A stretch of 64,000 nucleotides of DNA from Hoeflea phototrophica DFL-43 (GTDB lineage Bacteria > Pseudomonadota > Alphaproteobacteria > Rhizobiales > Rhizobiaceae), in assembly GCF_000154705.2 (NCBI RefSeq), contig NZ_CM002917.1, forward strand, positions 3,111,853-3,175,852, in the 5' to 3' direction. The stretch's first letter is position 1; each line of letters opens with the position of its first letter. Shown here piece by piece: positions 34,309 through 43,127 of this stretch. Below the pieces are notes generated by a model. That model saw only the letters and a list, made by a program, of their open reading frames with translations. It did not search any database and was not told the origin of the DNA. The position numbers and the translations under genes were made by a program.

Positions 34309-34908
34309 ATGCAGCCAGAGATCAGGAAATTGGTGACGTATGACGAAGAGATTCTGGTTGAGGGGTTTCGGGTCGCCGAACGCCCCTGGCGCATGTTCGC
34401 CACGGCCGCCATCGTGCGCAATCCCTGGGCAGGCAGGTATGTTGAGGATCTGAAGCCTGAAATCCAGGCATATGGCCCGGTGCTGGGCGAGATGATGACC
34501 GAGCGGATGATCCGGCTTGCAGGATCAGGCGACGCCATCGAGGCCTATGGCAAGGCTGCCGTGGTCGGTTTGAACGGCGAAATCGAGCATGCCTCCGGGC
34601 TGATCCACACGCTTCGGTTCGGCAATTTTTACCGCGAGGCGGTTGGTGCAAAATCCTATCTCGCCTTCACCAACACGCGTGGCGGGGCGAATGCGCCGAT
34701 CATGGTGCCGCTGATGGACAAGAACGACGCCGGCCGCCGTTCGCATTACCTCACGATCCAGTTCGCCATCCCCGACGCACCGCGTGATGACGAGATCGTT
34801 GTGGTGCTTGGCGCCGCCACAAGTGGCCGTCCGCATCACCGCATTGGTGATCGCTACCAGGACTTGAAGGATCTGGGCCATGACCTGGACAACCCAGCCG
34901 CGGTCTAG
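34309..34908 (+). CDS. DUF1185 (amino acid synthesis) family protein
   Basis: A 199-residue protein of the DUF1185 family, often labelled amino acid synthesis protein but without an established reaction. Typical segments are RPWRMFATAAIVRNPWAGRY and GLNGEIEHASGLIHTLRFGN. The ATG at 34309 is preceded by AAGGA; the frame continues 19 codons upstream into the promoter, which is rejected. It is the first gene of an operon for a flavin-dependent monooxygenase pathway, and overlaps the next gene by 29 bases. Family members are often next to two-component flavin monooxygenase genes, which suggests an accessory catabolic enzyme, for example a lyase or isomerase. Confidence 0.8.
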   Translation: MQPEIRKLVTYDEEILVEGFRVAERPWRMFATAAIVRNPWAGRYVEDLKPEIQAYGPVLGEMMTERMIRLAGSGDAIEAYGKAAVVGLNGEIEHASGLIHTLRFGNFYREAVGAKSYLAFTNTRGGANAPIMVPLMDKNDAGRRSHYLTIQFAIPDAPRDDEIVVVLGAATSGRPHHRIGDRYQDLKDLGHDLDNPAAV

Positions 34909-35674
34909 ATTTGGGCAAATTGCCGCCATCACCAAAGGCGTGGGCCCAAAAGTTCTGTTGATTCATGGGGTTGGTTTGCGTGCCGAAGCATGGGCCGCGC
35001 AAACCGATACACTGGCTGAGAACTGTCATGTCATGGCGGTTGACATGCCCGGACATGGGGAAAGTGCGCGGCTTCCCGTTGATCCACAGGCTGTTGGGCC
35101 GCATTTGGCCGGATACACCGATGCCATAGCCGCAACGCTCGATCAGCCCGCCGTGGTGATCGGGCACTCCTTCGGGGCGATGATCGCAATGGATATGGCG
35201 ACCCGATATCCAGACAAGGTGCGAGCCGTGGCCGCTCTCAACGCGATACATCAACGCGATGATGCTGCCAAAGCGGCCGTGAACGCGAGAGCGGCAAGTC
35301 TTGACGGCATGACAATTGCCGACCCGACGGCAACCTTGGTCCGATGGTTCGGCTCAGAGCCCTCGGCAGAGCGAGATGCCTGTCGCGGCTGGCTTCGTGA
35401 AGTGGACGCGAGCGGTTACCAGGATGCTTACCGCGTGTTTGCATCCCAGGACGGCCCTTCCGAAGAGGCGCTGAGAAATCTGCATTGCCCTGCCCTGTTT
35501 CTGACAGGTGCTGACGAACCAAATTCGACCCCGGAAATGTCCCGGCGCATGGCAGCACTGGCGCCACGCGGGCAGTCTGAAATCCTGGCCGGAGCGGCGC
35601 ATATGTTGCCGATGACCCATGCGGCACAGGTCAACGCAATCTTGAAGCACTTCATTCAGGACAAAGCAAAATGA
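34880..35674 (+). CDS. Alpha/beta hydrolase
   Basis: A 264-residue alpha/beta-hydrolase with oxyanion-hole region LLIHGVGL, nucleophile elbow GHSFG (Ser97), an acidic residue in the TGADEPNSTPE segment and a catalytic histidine in GAAHMLPMTH near the C-terminus. It would hydrolyse an ester, amide or C-C bond of a ring-opened intermediate. The gene overlaps the DUF1185 gene by 29 bases and the flavin reductase gene by four (ATGA). A RutD-like aminoacrylate hydrolase role is one comparison, but the rest of a Rut operon is absent. Confidence 0.82.
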   Translation: MTWTTQPRSRFGQIAAITKGVGPKVLLIHGVGLRAEAWAAQTDTLAENCHVMAVDMPGHGESARLPVDPQAVGPHLAGYTDAIAATLDQPAVVIGHSFGAMIAMDMATRYPDKVRAVAALNAIHQRDDAAKAAVNARAASLDGMTIADPTATLVRWFGSEPSAERDACRGWLREVDASGYQDAYRVFASQDGPSEEALRNLHCPALFLTGADEPNSTPEMSRRMAALAPRGQSEILAGAAHMLPMTHAAQVNAILKHFIQDKAK

Positions 35675-36594
35675 CACAAATAGACCCCCGCGCGCTGCGA
35701 AACGCCTTTGGCAATTTCATCACCGGGGTCACGGTGGTGACGGCCCTTCGCAAGGACGGCACACCGGTCGGATTTACAGCGAATTCGTTTTCATCGGTTT
35801 CGCTCGACCCGCCCCTGCTGCTCGTTTGCCCGGGCAAGTTCCTCTCGAGTTACGAGACCTTTGCCAGCTGCACCAATTTTGCGGTGAACATCCTGTCGGA
35901 GGGGCAGGAAGCTGTTTCGAACCTGTTCGCAAGTTTCAAGGGCGACCGTTTTGCCCAGGCGCCGCATCGTCTCGACCTGCATGGAGTTCCTCTTATTGAC
36001 GGAGCCGCTGCACAGTTCTCCTGCAGCACAGATCAGATCATTCCGGCCGGCGATCATTGCATCCTGATCGGGCGGGTTGACGATTTCGCGCATGCCGGCG
36101 GTGCCGGGCTTGGCTATGTCGGCGGACAATATTTCAGCCTCGGACTGGAACGCGCGGTCTTTGAAGAGACCAGCGGCCCCGCCATTTGCGGTGCGATCGT
36201 CGAGGATGGTGACCGGGTCCTGATGGTCCAGACCGTTGATGGGTTGCGTCCACCCCAATGCACCCATAGCGAACGCGGACGATTGATCAACGACCTGCGC
36301 GACACACTGGCGAGCAACGGGATCACGGCCGAGCTTGGACAAGCCTATTCGGTTTTTGAAAGCATCAAACCTCGTGCCCACCACACCTATTTTCTGGCCA
36401 CGGGCCAGCTCAAAGCGGCATCCTCAGAAGTCATTTCCGTGCCTATTTCCGAGCTACCGGACCAGACATTCGCCACCCCCGCGATCGGGCGGATGATGAC
36501 CCGTTTCGCGCTTGAAGCGCAGACCCGAAACTTCGCCCTTTACCTCGGAGACACCGAAGACGGTGCCATCCACACTCTAGCAGCAGGGAACTAG
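35671..36594 (+). CDS. Flavin reductase with Nudix-like C-terminal extension
   Basis: A 307-residue protein. Residues 1-165 are a flavin reductase domain of the HpaC/RutF type (FGNFITGVTVVTAL, GFTANSFSSVSLDPPLLLVC, FAVNILSEGQ). Residues 170-307 resemble a Nudix fold (AICGAIVEDGDRVLMVQ, then GLRPPQ and the HHTYFLATGQL strand), but the Nudix box glutamates are not present, so hydrolase activity is unlikely. It supplies reduced FMN/FAD to the monooxygenase of the next gene, four bases downstream. The extension may sense a pathway metabolite or nucleotide. Confidence 0.78.
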   Translation: MTQIDPRALRNAFGNFITGVTVVTALRKDGTPVGFTANSFSSVSLDPPLLLVCPGKFLSSYETFASCTNFAVNILSEGQEAVSNLFASFKGDRFAQAPHRLDLHGVPLIDGAAAQFSCSTDQIIPAGDHCILIGRVDDFAHAGGAGLGYVGGQYFSLGLERAVFEETSGPAICGAIVEDGDRVLMVQTVDGLRPPQCTHSERGRLINDLRDTLASNGITAELGQAYSVFESIKPRAHHTYFLATGQLKAASSEVISVPISELPDQTFATPAIGRMMTRFALEAQTRNFALYLGDTEDGAIHTLAAGN

Positions 36595-36597
36595 AAG

Positions 36598-37632
36598 ATG
36601 GATTTTTCTCTCTTTGCACATATGGAGCGGATCAGGCCAGACCAGGAGCAGCGTACCTTGCGTGAAGACCTGATCACGCTGGCAAAAATGGCGGATGACG
36701 GCGGTATGCGGGCGATCTGGACCGGGGAGCATCACGGGATGGATTTCACCATCGCGCCCAACCCGTTCCTGAGCCTTGTTGACCTGAGCTATCACACCAA
36801 AAACCTGCGGCTTGGAACAGGCACTGTCATTGCGCCATTCTGGCATCCGATCAAACTTGCAGGCGAAGCGGCATCCGCCGACCTGATCACCAACGGGCGC
36901 ATTGAACTCGGCATCGCCCGCGGTGCCTATTCCTATGAATATGAACGGCTTATGCCCGGCATGGACGCCTGGGATGCGGGACAGCGGATGCGCGAGAGCG
37001 CCCCTTTGCTGCGCCAGCTCTGGGCAGGCGATTGCGCCCATGAAGGGACATATTATCAGTTCCCCGCGACCACATCGGCACCAAAGCCCGTGCAACCTGA
37101 GGGCCCTCCAATCTGGATCGCCGCTCGCGATGCCAACAGCCACGCCTTTGGCGTCGACAACGGGTTCAACATTCAGGTCACGCCGCTGTGGCAGGGAATG
37201 GCCGAGATCGAAAGCCTGATGGACAAATTCAACCAGGCCTGCGCCGCCTATAACGGGCCACGCCCGAAAATCATGCTGCTGCACCACACCTATGTGGGTG
37301 CCGACAGCGATGACGTGGCACAAGCGGCCAGAGAGCTCTCGGAGTTCTACTGCTATTTCGGTGCGTGGTTTCAAAACAAGCGCCCGGTCAGCCAGGGGCT
37401 GATCAAAAATCTGAGCGAGGAAGAAATCGCCGCGAACACCATGATGTCACCCGAAAACATGCTGCGCGACCTGACAATCGGAACCACGCAAGAGGTCATT
37501 GATCAGATCAAGCGCTATGAAGATCTGGGTTATGATGAATTCGCCTTCTGGATCGACAGCGGCATGAGTTCCGAGCGCAAGCGCGCATCGCTCGCGCGCT
37601 TCATCGATGACGTCATGCCAGCATTTACGTGA
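36598..37632 (+). CDS. Luciferase-like (LLM class) flavin-dependent monooxygenase
   Basis: A 344-residue bacterial luciferase-like TIM-barrel protein. It begins MDFSLFAHMERI, with the family segments WTGEHHGMDFTIAPNP, LRLGTGTVIAPFWHP and GRIELGIARGAY. It should use reduced flavin from the coupled reductase to insert oxygen into or cleave an organic substrate, such as an N-heterocycle, sulfonate or amide. The gap to the reductase is only three bases. The neighbours (hydrolase, aldehyde dehydrogenase) are what would be needed to process an oxidatively opened ring, but the substrate is unknown. Confidence 0.83.
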   Translation: MDFSLFAHMERIRPDQEQRTLREDLITLAKMADDGGMRAIWTGEHHGMDFTIAPNPFLSLVDLSYHTKNLRLGTGTVIAPFWHPIKLAGEAASADLITNGRIELGIARGAYSYEYERLMPGMDAWDAGQRMRESAPLLRQLWAGDCAHEGTYYQFPATTSAPKPVQPEGPPIWIAARDANSHAFGVDNGFNIQVTPLWQGMAEIESLMDKFNQACAAYNGPRPKIMLLHHTYVGADSDDVAQAARELSEFYCYFGAWFQNKRPVSQGLIKNLSEEEIAANTMMSPENMLRDLTIGTTQEVIDQIKRYEDLGYDEFAFWIDSGMSSERKRASLARFIDDVMPAFT

Positions 37633-37640
37633 GAACCAAG

Positions 37641-39119
37641 ATGTCCCAACTTCCCCATTTCCAAATCTATATCGACGGCGCCTGGACCGATGGCCATACG
37701 GGCCAGACCATGGCCACGCAAAACCCTGCAACCGGCGAGGATTGGGCAACATTCGCCTGTGCCGCACCGCAGGATGTGGACCGGGCGATCGCTGCTGCCC
37801 GCCGGGCGTTGAACGATCCGGCATGGCGCGACATAAGCCAGACTCAGCGGGGCAAACTGCTTTACCGCCTGGCCGAACTGATCGAGGATAATGCACAGGA
37901 GCTCGGGCGGATCGAAACAACCGACAGCGGCAAGTTGCTGGCGGAAACATCAAGCCAGACCGCCTATGTCGGCGATTACTATCGCTACTATGCGGGCCTT
38001 GCCGACAAGATCGAAGGGGCTGTGCTGCCGATCGACAAACCGGACATGCATGTCTTCACCCGGCGTGAACCGATCGGGGTTGTCGCAGCGATCGTGCCGT
38101 GGAATGCACAGATGTTCCTGACTGCAACAAAGCTCGGCCCAGCCCTCGCAGCCGGGTGCACGGTTGTGCTGAAGGCATCCGAGATTGCCCCTGCCCCAAT
38201 GCTTGCCTTCGCCAGACTGATCGAGCAAGCAGGCTTTCCAGCAGGCGTGGTCTCGGTCATCACCGGCGACGCGGAGAACTGCGCGATCCCGCTCACCAGA
38301 CACCCGGACGTGGACCGGATCGCCTTCACCGGCGGTCCCGAGACAGCACGCCATGTGGTGCGCAATTCGGCTGAGAACTTTGCCGTCACCTCGCTGGAAC
38401 TTGGTGGTAAGTCTCCGATCCTTGTGTTTGAAGACGCCGATCTCGAAGGCGCGGCCAATGGCTTGATCGCAGGCAATTTCGGCGCGTCAGGCCAGAGCTG
38501 CGTCGCCGGATCACGTGGTCTGGTCCATCGCCCGATTCTTGAGCAGTTGATTGCCAGGATCAAGGAAAAGGCGTCGCACATCGTCGTCGGCGATCCGATG
38601 GATGCCGGCTCGCAGCTTGGTCCGCTTTGCACGGCTGCGCAGATCGAAAAAACAGTTGCGACACTGACTGCCGCGAAAGCCCAGGGCGCCACAATACACT
38701 TCGGTGGTGAACCACTGGCGCAGGCCGGCAATTACATGGCGCCAACCCTGGTGGAATGTGCCAGCACCGACACCGAGACATTGAAGGTCGAGATGTTTGC
38801 GCCCGTGATGTCACTGATCCCCTTCGACAACGAAGAGGAGGCCATCGCGATTGCAAATGCCTCAACTTTTGGACTGGGCTCCGGTGTCTTCACCCAGAAT
38901 CTTGCACGGGCTCATCGCGTGTCTGCGCGGCTGAAGGCGGGCATCTGCTGGATCAACACCTACCGCGCCGTTTCCCCGATCGCGCCCTTCGGGGGCTACA
39001 ATCAGTCCGGCTACGGGCGCGAGGCGGGGATCGATGCGATCCACGAATACACCCGCACCAAAACCACCTGGATCAACACCTCGGACAAACCGATGGCAAA
39101 TCCGTTCGTCATGCGTTGA
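37641..39119 (+). CDS. NAD(P)-dependent aldehyde dehydrogenase
   Basis: A 492-residue aldehyde dehydrogenase with Asn155 (VPWN), Glu253 (ELGGKSP) and catalytic Cys287 (GQSCVAGSR), all in the usual places. The ATG at 37641 is preferred; a GTG at 37629 that overlaps the upstream stop is possible and would add four residues. As the last gene of the LLM monooxygenase operon it probably oxidises a semialdehyde formed after cleavage and hydrolysis. The specific aldehyde cannot be told. Confidence 0.88.
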   Translation: MSQLPHFQIYIDGAWTDGHTGQTMATQNPATGEDWATFACAAPQDVDRAIAAARRALNDPAWRDISQTQRGKLLYRLAELIEDNAQELGRIETTDSGKLLAETSSQTAYVGDYYRYYAGLADKIEGAVLPIDKPDMHVFTRREPIGVVAAIVPWNAQMFLTATKLGPALAAGCTVVLKASEIAPAPMLAFARLIEQAGFPAGVVSVITGDAENCAIPLTRHPDVDRIAFTGGPETARHVVRNSAENFAVTSLELGGKSPILVFEDADLEGAANGLIAGNFGASGQSCVAGSRGLVHRPILEQLIARIKEKASHIVVGDPMDAGSQLGPLCTAAQIEKTVATLTAAKAQGATIHFGGEPLAQAGNYMAPTLVECASTDTETLKVEMFAPVMSLIPFDNEEEAIAIANASTFGLGSGVFTQNLARAHRVSARLKAGICWINTYRAVSPIAPFGGYNQSGYGREAGIDAIHEYTRTKTTWINTSDKPMANPFVMR

Positions 39120-39190
39120 ATTGGAACACGCGCCCGGAAGGCTTTGCAAACGCCGGTCCAGCAACCCGTCATTGCCTTCTCGGCCCTTGA

Positions 39191-39937
39191 CTACTGCACG
39201 CCGGACAGGAGCTTTCCAAACCCGGCTTTTCCGGTCTTGACGCCCGCAAGTTGGCACATGTGCCAGATCAGAACCTGGTTGCTTGAAAGTACCGGTTTCC
39301 CGACCCGGTCTTCTATCGTGGAAATGATATCGAGTGTGCGCAGGTTCGTGCAGGAAATGAAGATCGCCTCCGCGTCCGTGCTTTTCCCAATTTCAACCGC
39401 CGCCTCGATCAGCGACGCGGGAGAAATGCGCGCGACAACGGCTTCCTCACCTGTCTCGAATGAGCCGAATACCGGTGTTTCAATCCCGTTTTCCGCCAGA
39501 ACCGAGCGCAAGGCCGAAGACACGTTCTCGATATAGGGGGAGAGGAACGCAAGCCGCGTGACGCCAAGATGCCCGCTTGCTGCCAACAGGGCGGAAATCG
39601 GTTCGGTGACGGCCTTGACCGACGCCCCCGACCGGACCAGATCGCCGACCCGTTCAATGCCGATCACCGAAGTGCCGGACGTGCACCCATAGCCGATCAC
39701 ATCAAAAGACGCGGGCGTTGGAAACAAGCTGGCACTCTGCCCGATATGATTTTCCATTTCAGCCAAGGTGCCCGGCGTAACGTCCACACTGCTGGGGACC
39801 CGCGACACGTAGAGATCCACATCGGACGGCATGATCCGGCGGAAATCGCCCTCGATGGTTTCGTCTGCTTGCAAAACCACAAGCCCCAGCCGGGGTTCAT
39901 TGCGCGGTTCGGTTTCAAATGCCAATCCCAAGCTCAA
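39191..39937 (-). CDS. Asp/Glu racemase superfamily protein (maleate isomerase/arylmalonate decarboxylase-like)
   Basis: A protein of up to 248 residues with the two cysteine sites of the family, GYGCTSGTSVIG in the N-terminal half and FISCTNLRTLD in the C-terminal half. Members isomerise maleate to fumarate, racemise aspartate or glutamate, or decarboxylate arylmalonates. No ATG is available at the expected start; TTG codons at 39937, 39931 or 39925 are possible, and the one at 39931 has GGAAAGGGG at suitable spacing. It is divergent from an Lrp regulator and convergent with the aldehyde dehydrogenase gene. Confidence 0.75.
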   Translation of the reverse strand: MSLGLAFETEPRNEPRLGLVVLQADETIEGDFRRIMPSDVDLYVSRVPSSVDVTPGTLAEMENHIGQSASLFPTPASFDVIGYGCTSGTSVIGIERVGDLVRSGASVKAVTEPISALLAASGHLGVTRLAFLSPYIENVSSALRSVLAENGIETPVFGSFETGEEAVVARISPASLIEAAVEIGKSTDAEAIFISCTNLRTLDIISTIEDRVGKPVLSSNQVLIWHMCQLAGVKTGKAGFGKLLSGVQ

Positions 39938-40085
39938 CCCCTTTCCAGGCTTCCAATCTGCCCAGGACAGATCGGTTGTGACCGAGACAATGCTAGCAGA
40001 GTTTTTTGATGGAAGTTCCCGCCAATTCCACCCAGAATGGGAAAAACCTTCACTTCAGATGAAAAAATGACCGAGTAGATGCATC

Positions 40086-40547
40086 ATGGAAACCACGGAT
40101 TCTGATCAGACCATCCTGCGCATGCTGCAGGAAAATTCGCGCGAACGGCTGGAGGCCATCGCGGCGGAAACCGGGTTGTCCGTCGCAACGGTGCAACGCC
40201 GCATTCGCAATCTGAAGAACAATGGCACAATCATCGCGGAAAGCGCGGTGATCAATCCGAAATCCGTCGGCTACGCGATGACCTTCCTGGTCTTTGTCGA
40301 GCTGGAGCACGAGCGCATCGACCAGATCGACGCCTTCCGCAGAAAAGCCAAGGCGGAGCCCCAGGTTCAACAGTGCTACTACATCACCGGAGAGGCCGAC
40401 TTTGCGCTGATCGCCCTGGCCAGGGACATGGAGGACTACGAACAGCTAACACACCGGCTGTTTTTCGCTGATTCCAACGTCAAACGGTTTCGAACCTCCG
40501 TGGTCATGGACCGCACCAAGGTCAGCCTGGATGTGCCTCTGAGCTGA
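40086..40547 (+). CDS. Lrp/AsnC family transcriptional regulator
   Basis: A 153-residue Lrp-type regulator with an N-terminal helix-turn-helix (LEAIAAETGLSVATVQRRIR) and a C-terminal RAM domain (YYITGEADFALIALARDMEDYEQ). It is divergent from the racemase-like gene and convergent with an M24 peptidase gene 22 bases away. Amino-acid-type ligands are usual for the family, consistent with nearby amino-acid or amino-acid-derivative enzymes. Confidence 0.87.
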   Translation: METTDSDQTILRMLQENSRERLEAIAAETGLSVATVQRRIRNLKNNGTIIAESAVINPKSVGYAMTFLVFVELEHERIDQIDAFRRKAKAEPQVQQCYYITGEADFALIALARDMEDYEQLTHRLFFADSNVKRFRTSVVMDRTKVSLDVPLS

Positions 40548-40569
40548 ACCGCGGCGCCAGCGCGCCTGC

Positions 40570-41769
40570 TCAAACGGTGATCAGCGGCAGGGATTTCGGC
40601 GCTGGTCGAGTGAGCAGGACCGGGCCGTCTTCTGTCAGCACGAGGTTTTCCTCATGTACCATCATCCGCCCGCCCCCCAGATCAACCGACGGCTCCAGTG
40701 TCAGCACCATGCCGGCCTGAACGGGTGTCTCGTCCGTTGCCATGATTGATGGCCATTCGGTGAGTTGCATGCCCAAACCATGCCCCATCCGTCCAACGCC
40801 GCTGCCGCCCGGAAAATCCTTGTCGAGCACACGCTGCATGGCATGGTAGATCTCGGCGCAAGTCGACCCCGGACGCGTGGCTTCGAGACCCGCCTGTGCC
40901 GCATCTAGCAGCACCCCATAGGCCTTCTCGGCCGCACTCGACACAGGCCCAAAGGCAAAGTTGCGGTCAAAATCACAGAAGTAGCCATCGAAGACAGCCC
41001 CGGTATCGAGCATCAGGATGTCTCCTGCGCGCGCACCGCGCGGCGATGGCGGCGAGATGATATCCATGTAGCCACCCGGCCCTGCCCCACCCACGAGGTA
41101 ATCGACATCGTCGATACCGCGCTCCAGACAGGCAATCTTGAAGCGCCGGAAAATCTCGATCTCGCTCATCCCCATACGAAGCTGGTCCGGAAAAGCCTCG
41201 AACACATCCGAGACCATGGTGCAGGCATGGGCGATCTTCTCGATCTCCGCAGCTGATTTTATCATCCGCAGCGAACTGATCAGGCCGCTCGCATCCACGA
41301 ACTCGCAGCCTCGCAGCATGTCCCGCAGCCTGTGAAAATCGCCGACCGGCATGCGCAAATGCGTCTCCGGCCCCTGCGGCACACCGATCCGGGCGTTATG
41401 CCCCAAAACCTCGCCGATCGTGCTGGCAAGCAATGAGACGCCCTCATCTTCAGGCCGTGGAGACTCCCAGCTGCGCACATCATCAAGCCAGGTGGCGTCG
41501 AAACACTCCCGGCCTATCGACGGAACGACCGCGACAGGTTTGCCGGTGGCCGGTACCAGCAGGAACCACGGTCGGGTCGGGCTCAGCCAGAAGCGGCTCA
41601 GAAACCCCGTGAAGTAGCGGATCTCCGGCTCGGTTGTCAGGAACAGCCCGTCCACGCCCAGATCCGCCATTGCGGACTGCGCCCGGGCAAGCCGGGATTC
41701 GAATTCGGAAACGGGAAATCCACGCCCTGGTCCGGCTTCAGCTTTTGGGTGATGTGGATCAAGGCTCAT
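40570..41769 (-). CDS. M24 family (Xaa-Pro) metallopeptidase-like protein
   Basis: A 399-residue pita-bread protein with a creatinase-like N-terminal domain and a complete dinuclear metal site: two aspartates in MLDTGAVFDGYFCDFDR, histidine in GRMGHGLGMQLTEWP, and glutamates in LTLEPSVD and MVHEENLVL. It should be a true hydrolase acting on a peptide or N-acyl amino acid. The ATG at 41769 is used; the frame extends 14 codons further. It is divergent from the PLP-dependent lyase at 41979. An ectoine-hydrolase role was considered but the sequence does not fit well. Confidence 0.82.
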   Translation of the reverse strand: MSLDPHHPKAEAGPGRGFPVSEFESRLARAQSAMADLGVDGLFLTTEPEIRYFTGFLSRFWLSPTRPWFLLVPATGKPVAVVPSIGRECFDATWLDDVRSWESPRPEDEGVSLLASTIGEVLGHNARIGVPQGPETHLRMPVGDFHRLRDMLRGCEFVDASGLISSLRMIKSAAEIEKIAHACTMVSDVFEAFPDQLRMGMSEIEIFRRFKIACLERGIDDVDYLVGGAGPGGYMDIISPPSPRGARAGDILMLDTGAVFDGYFCDFDRNFAFGPVSSAAEKAYGVLLDAAQAGLEATRPGSTCAEIYHAMQRVLDKDFPGGSGVGRMGHGLGMQLTEWPSIMATDETPVQAGMVLTLEPSVDLGGGRMMVHEENLVLTEDGPVLLTRPAPKSLPLITV

Positions 41770-41978
41770 GGGACTCGCATTCAGACAGAGGTTAGCGTTC
41801 TGACACTGCACATTGCGGGTTCATCGGAATTGCCATCTTGCAAGGACAGGGCTTTCTTGAGTTTGCCGCTTTTTGTTGATTTTCACACATCAGTAGCATG
41901 GTCTTTTTTGACGGGAGTTGATCAGATAATCCTCAAACTTGATGCAAGCCGATCGCCTGCCTGCTGTATCCTGCCACC

Positions 41979-43034
41979 ATGAGATATGAAAACCCACGAC
42001 GGAACAAGCCGGGCGTACCACGCCTGTTCTGCACCGAACCCGATCGCCCGCTGGCGATGTTGCAGCTGTGCCCGGCCTATCAACCAACCCCGTTGCGCGC
42101 GATGCCGGCATTGGCCGCGGATCTCGGGATTGGCGCGCTCAGGGTCAAGGACGAAACCCGCCGCATGCGGCTGGGCAGCTTCAAGGCTCTGGGCGGTGTC
42201 TATGCGATAGCGCAAATGATCGAGGACGCGTCTGGCACGTCCGACCTCGACAGCGCGCAAGCCCGCAAACTGGCAGCCGGCATGACCTTCATCACCGCCA
42301 GCGCCGGCAATCACGGCCTGTCGGTCGCCGCCGGGGCCAGAATTTTTGGCGCCCGCGGCGTCATTGTCCTGTCCAGTTCCGTTCCGGAAGGCTTCGCCGA
42401 ACGCATACGCAAGACGGGAGCCCAGGTGGTTCGGGTCGACGGGTCTTACGAGGACAGCGTCCAATATGCGATCGACGCCGCAGAGCAGAACGGATGGCAG
42501 CTGCTCGCTGACGGATCCTGGGAAGGCTACACCGCGCCACCTGCCCTGATCATGGAGGGCTACACCGTGCTGGCCGAGGAATGCCGGCACGAGATCGCCC
42601 AAAGTGGAGACTGGCCGACACATGTTCTGGTCCAGGCAGGCGTCGGTGGCCTTGCAGCCGCCATGGCAGCGCACATTCGCGATCACTGGGCCACGCAGCC
42701 GCAAATCATCATCGTAGAGCCCGAAGCTGCACCCTGCCTTTTGAAAAGTGCCAAGGCTGGCAAGATGACTCGCGCGGAGGGGCCGGAATCAAACATGGGC
42801 CGGCTCGATTGCAAGGATGCATCGCTGATTGCATTCGAGGCGCTGCGCCATGACGCCGATCTGTTCGTCACAGTCAGCGACGAAGATGCGCAAGCCGCAG
42901 CGCGCCTCTATGAGCACCACGGCATACAGACCACGCCCAGCGGCGCAGCGCCGCTCGCCGCTCTCCAGCAACTCAACCTCGGGCACACTGCCCGCTGCCT
43001 GCTGATCGCCACCGAAGGCCCGGAAACAGCCTGA
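41979..43034 (+). CDS. PLP-dependent lyase, diaminopropionate ammonia-lyase-like
   Basis: A 351-residue fold-type II PLP enzyme. It has the opening PTPLRAMPALAADLGI, the PLP-lysine segment RLGSFKALGG, the phosphate-binding/asparagine loop SAGNHGLS, and QAGVGGLAAAMAAH. It most resembles the shorter diaminopropionate ammonia-lyase family, which eliminates ammonia from 2,3-diaminopropionate or similar beta-substituted amino acids to give pyruvate. It is divergent from the M24 peptidase and ends at a bidirectional terminator before creatinase. A threonine-dehydratase-type role is the main alternative. Confidence 0.8.
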   Translation: MRYENPRRNKPGVPRLFCTEPDRPLAMLQLCPAYQPTPLRAMPALAADLGIGALRVKDETRRMRLGSFKALGGVYAIAQMIEDASGTSDLDSAQARKLAAGMTFITASAGNHGLSVAAGARIFGARGVIVLSSSVPEGFAERIRKTGAQVVRVDGSYEDSVQYAIDAAEQNGWQLLADGSWEGYTAPPALIMEGYTVLAEECRHEIAQSGDWPTHVLVQAGVGGLAAAMAAHIRDHWATQPQIIIVEPEAAPCLLKSAKAGKMTRAEGPESNMGRLDCKDASLIAFEALRHDADLFVTVSDEDAQAAARLYEHHGIQTTPSGAAPLAALQQLNLGHTARCLLIATEGPETA

Positions 43035-43080
43035 CGCCAACATGTTGGACATGCATCCCCAAGGACTTGGAGCAAAAACA

Positions 43081-43108
43081 AAGAAGCCGCTGCGAACAGC
43101 GGCTTCTT
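43081..43108. terminator. Bidirectional rho-independent terminator between the PLP lyase and creatinase genes
   Basis: AAGAAGCCGCTG and CAGCGGCTTCTT form a 12-base perfect stem with a CGAA tetraloop. The plus strand continues TTTATTTT and the minus strand has TTTGTTTTTGC, so it can end transcription of both convergent genes. Confidence 0.88.
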
Positions 43109-43127
43109 TTATTTTCATGCGCCTGAC

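Noticed and set aside
34309..37632. Rut pyrimidine-utilisation operon
   Set aside because: A luciferase-like monooxygenase, a flavin reductase and an alpha/beta hydrolase are present, but RutB, RutC and RutE counterparts are missing, and DUF1185 and a LysR regulator are not part of that operon.
39191..43034. Ectoine utilisation cluster (EutA, DoeX, DoeA/EutD, EutB)
   Set aside because: The gene types look similar, but the M24 protein keeps a full metal site and does not resemble remembered ectoine hydrolase. The PLP enzyme fits diaminopropionate ammonia-lyase rather than EutB, and DoeB/EutE and EutC are absent.
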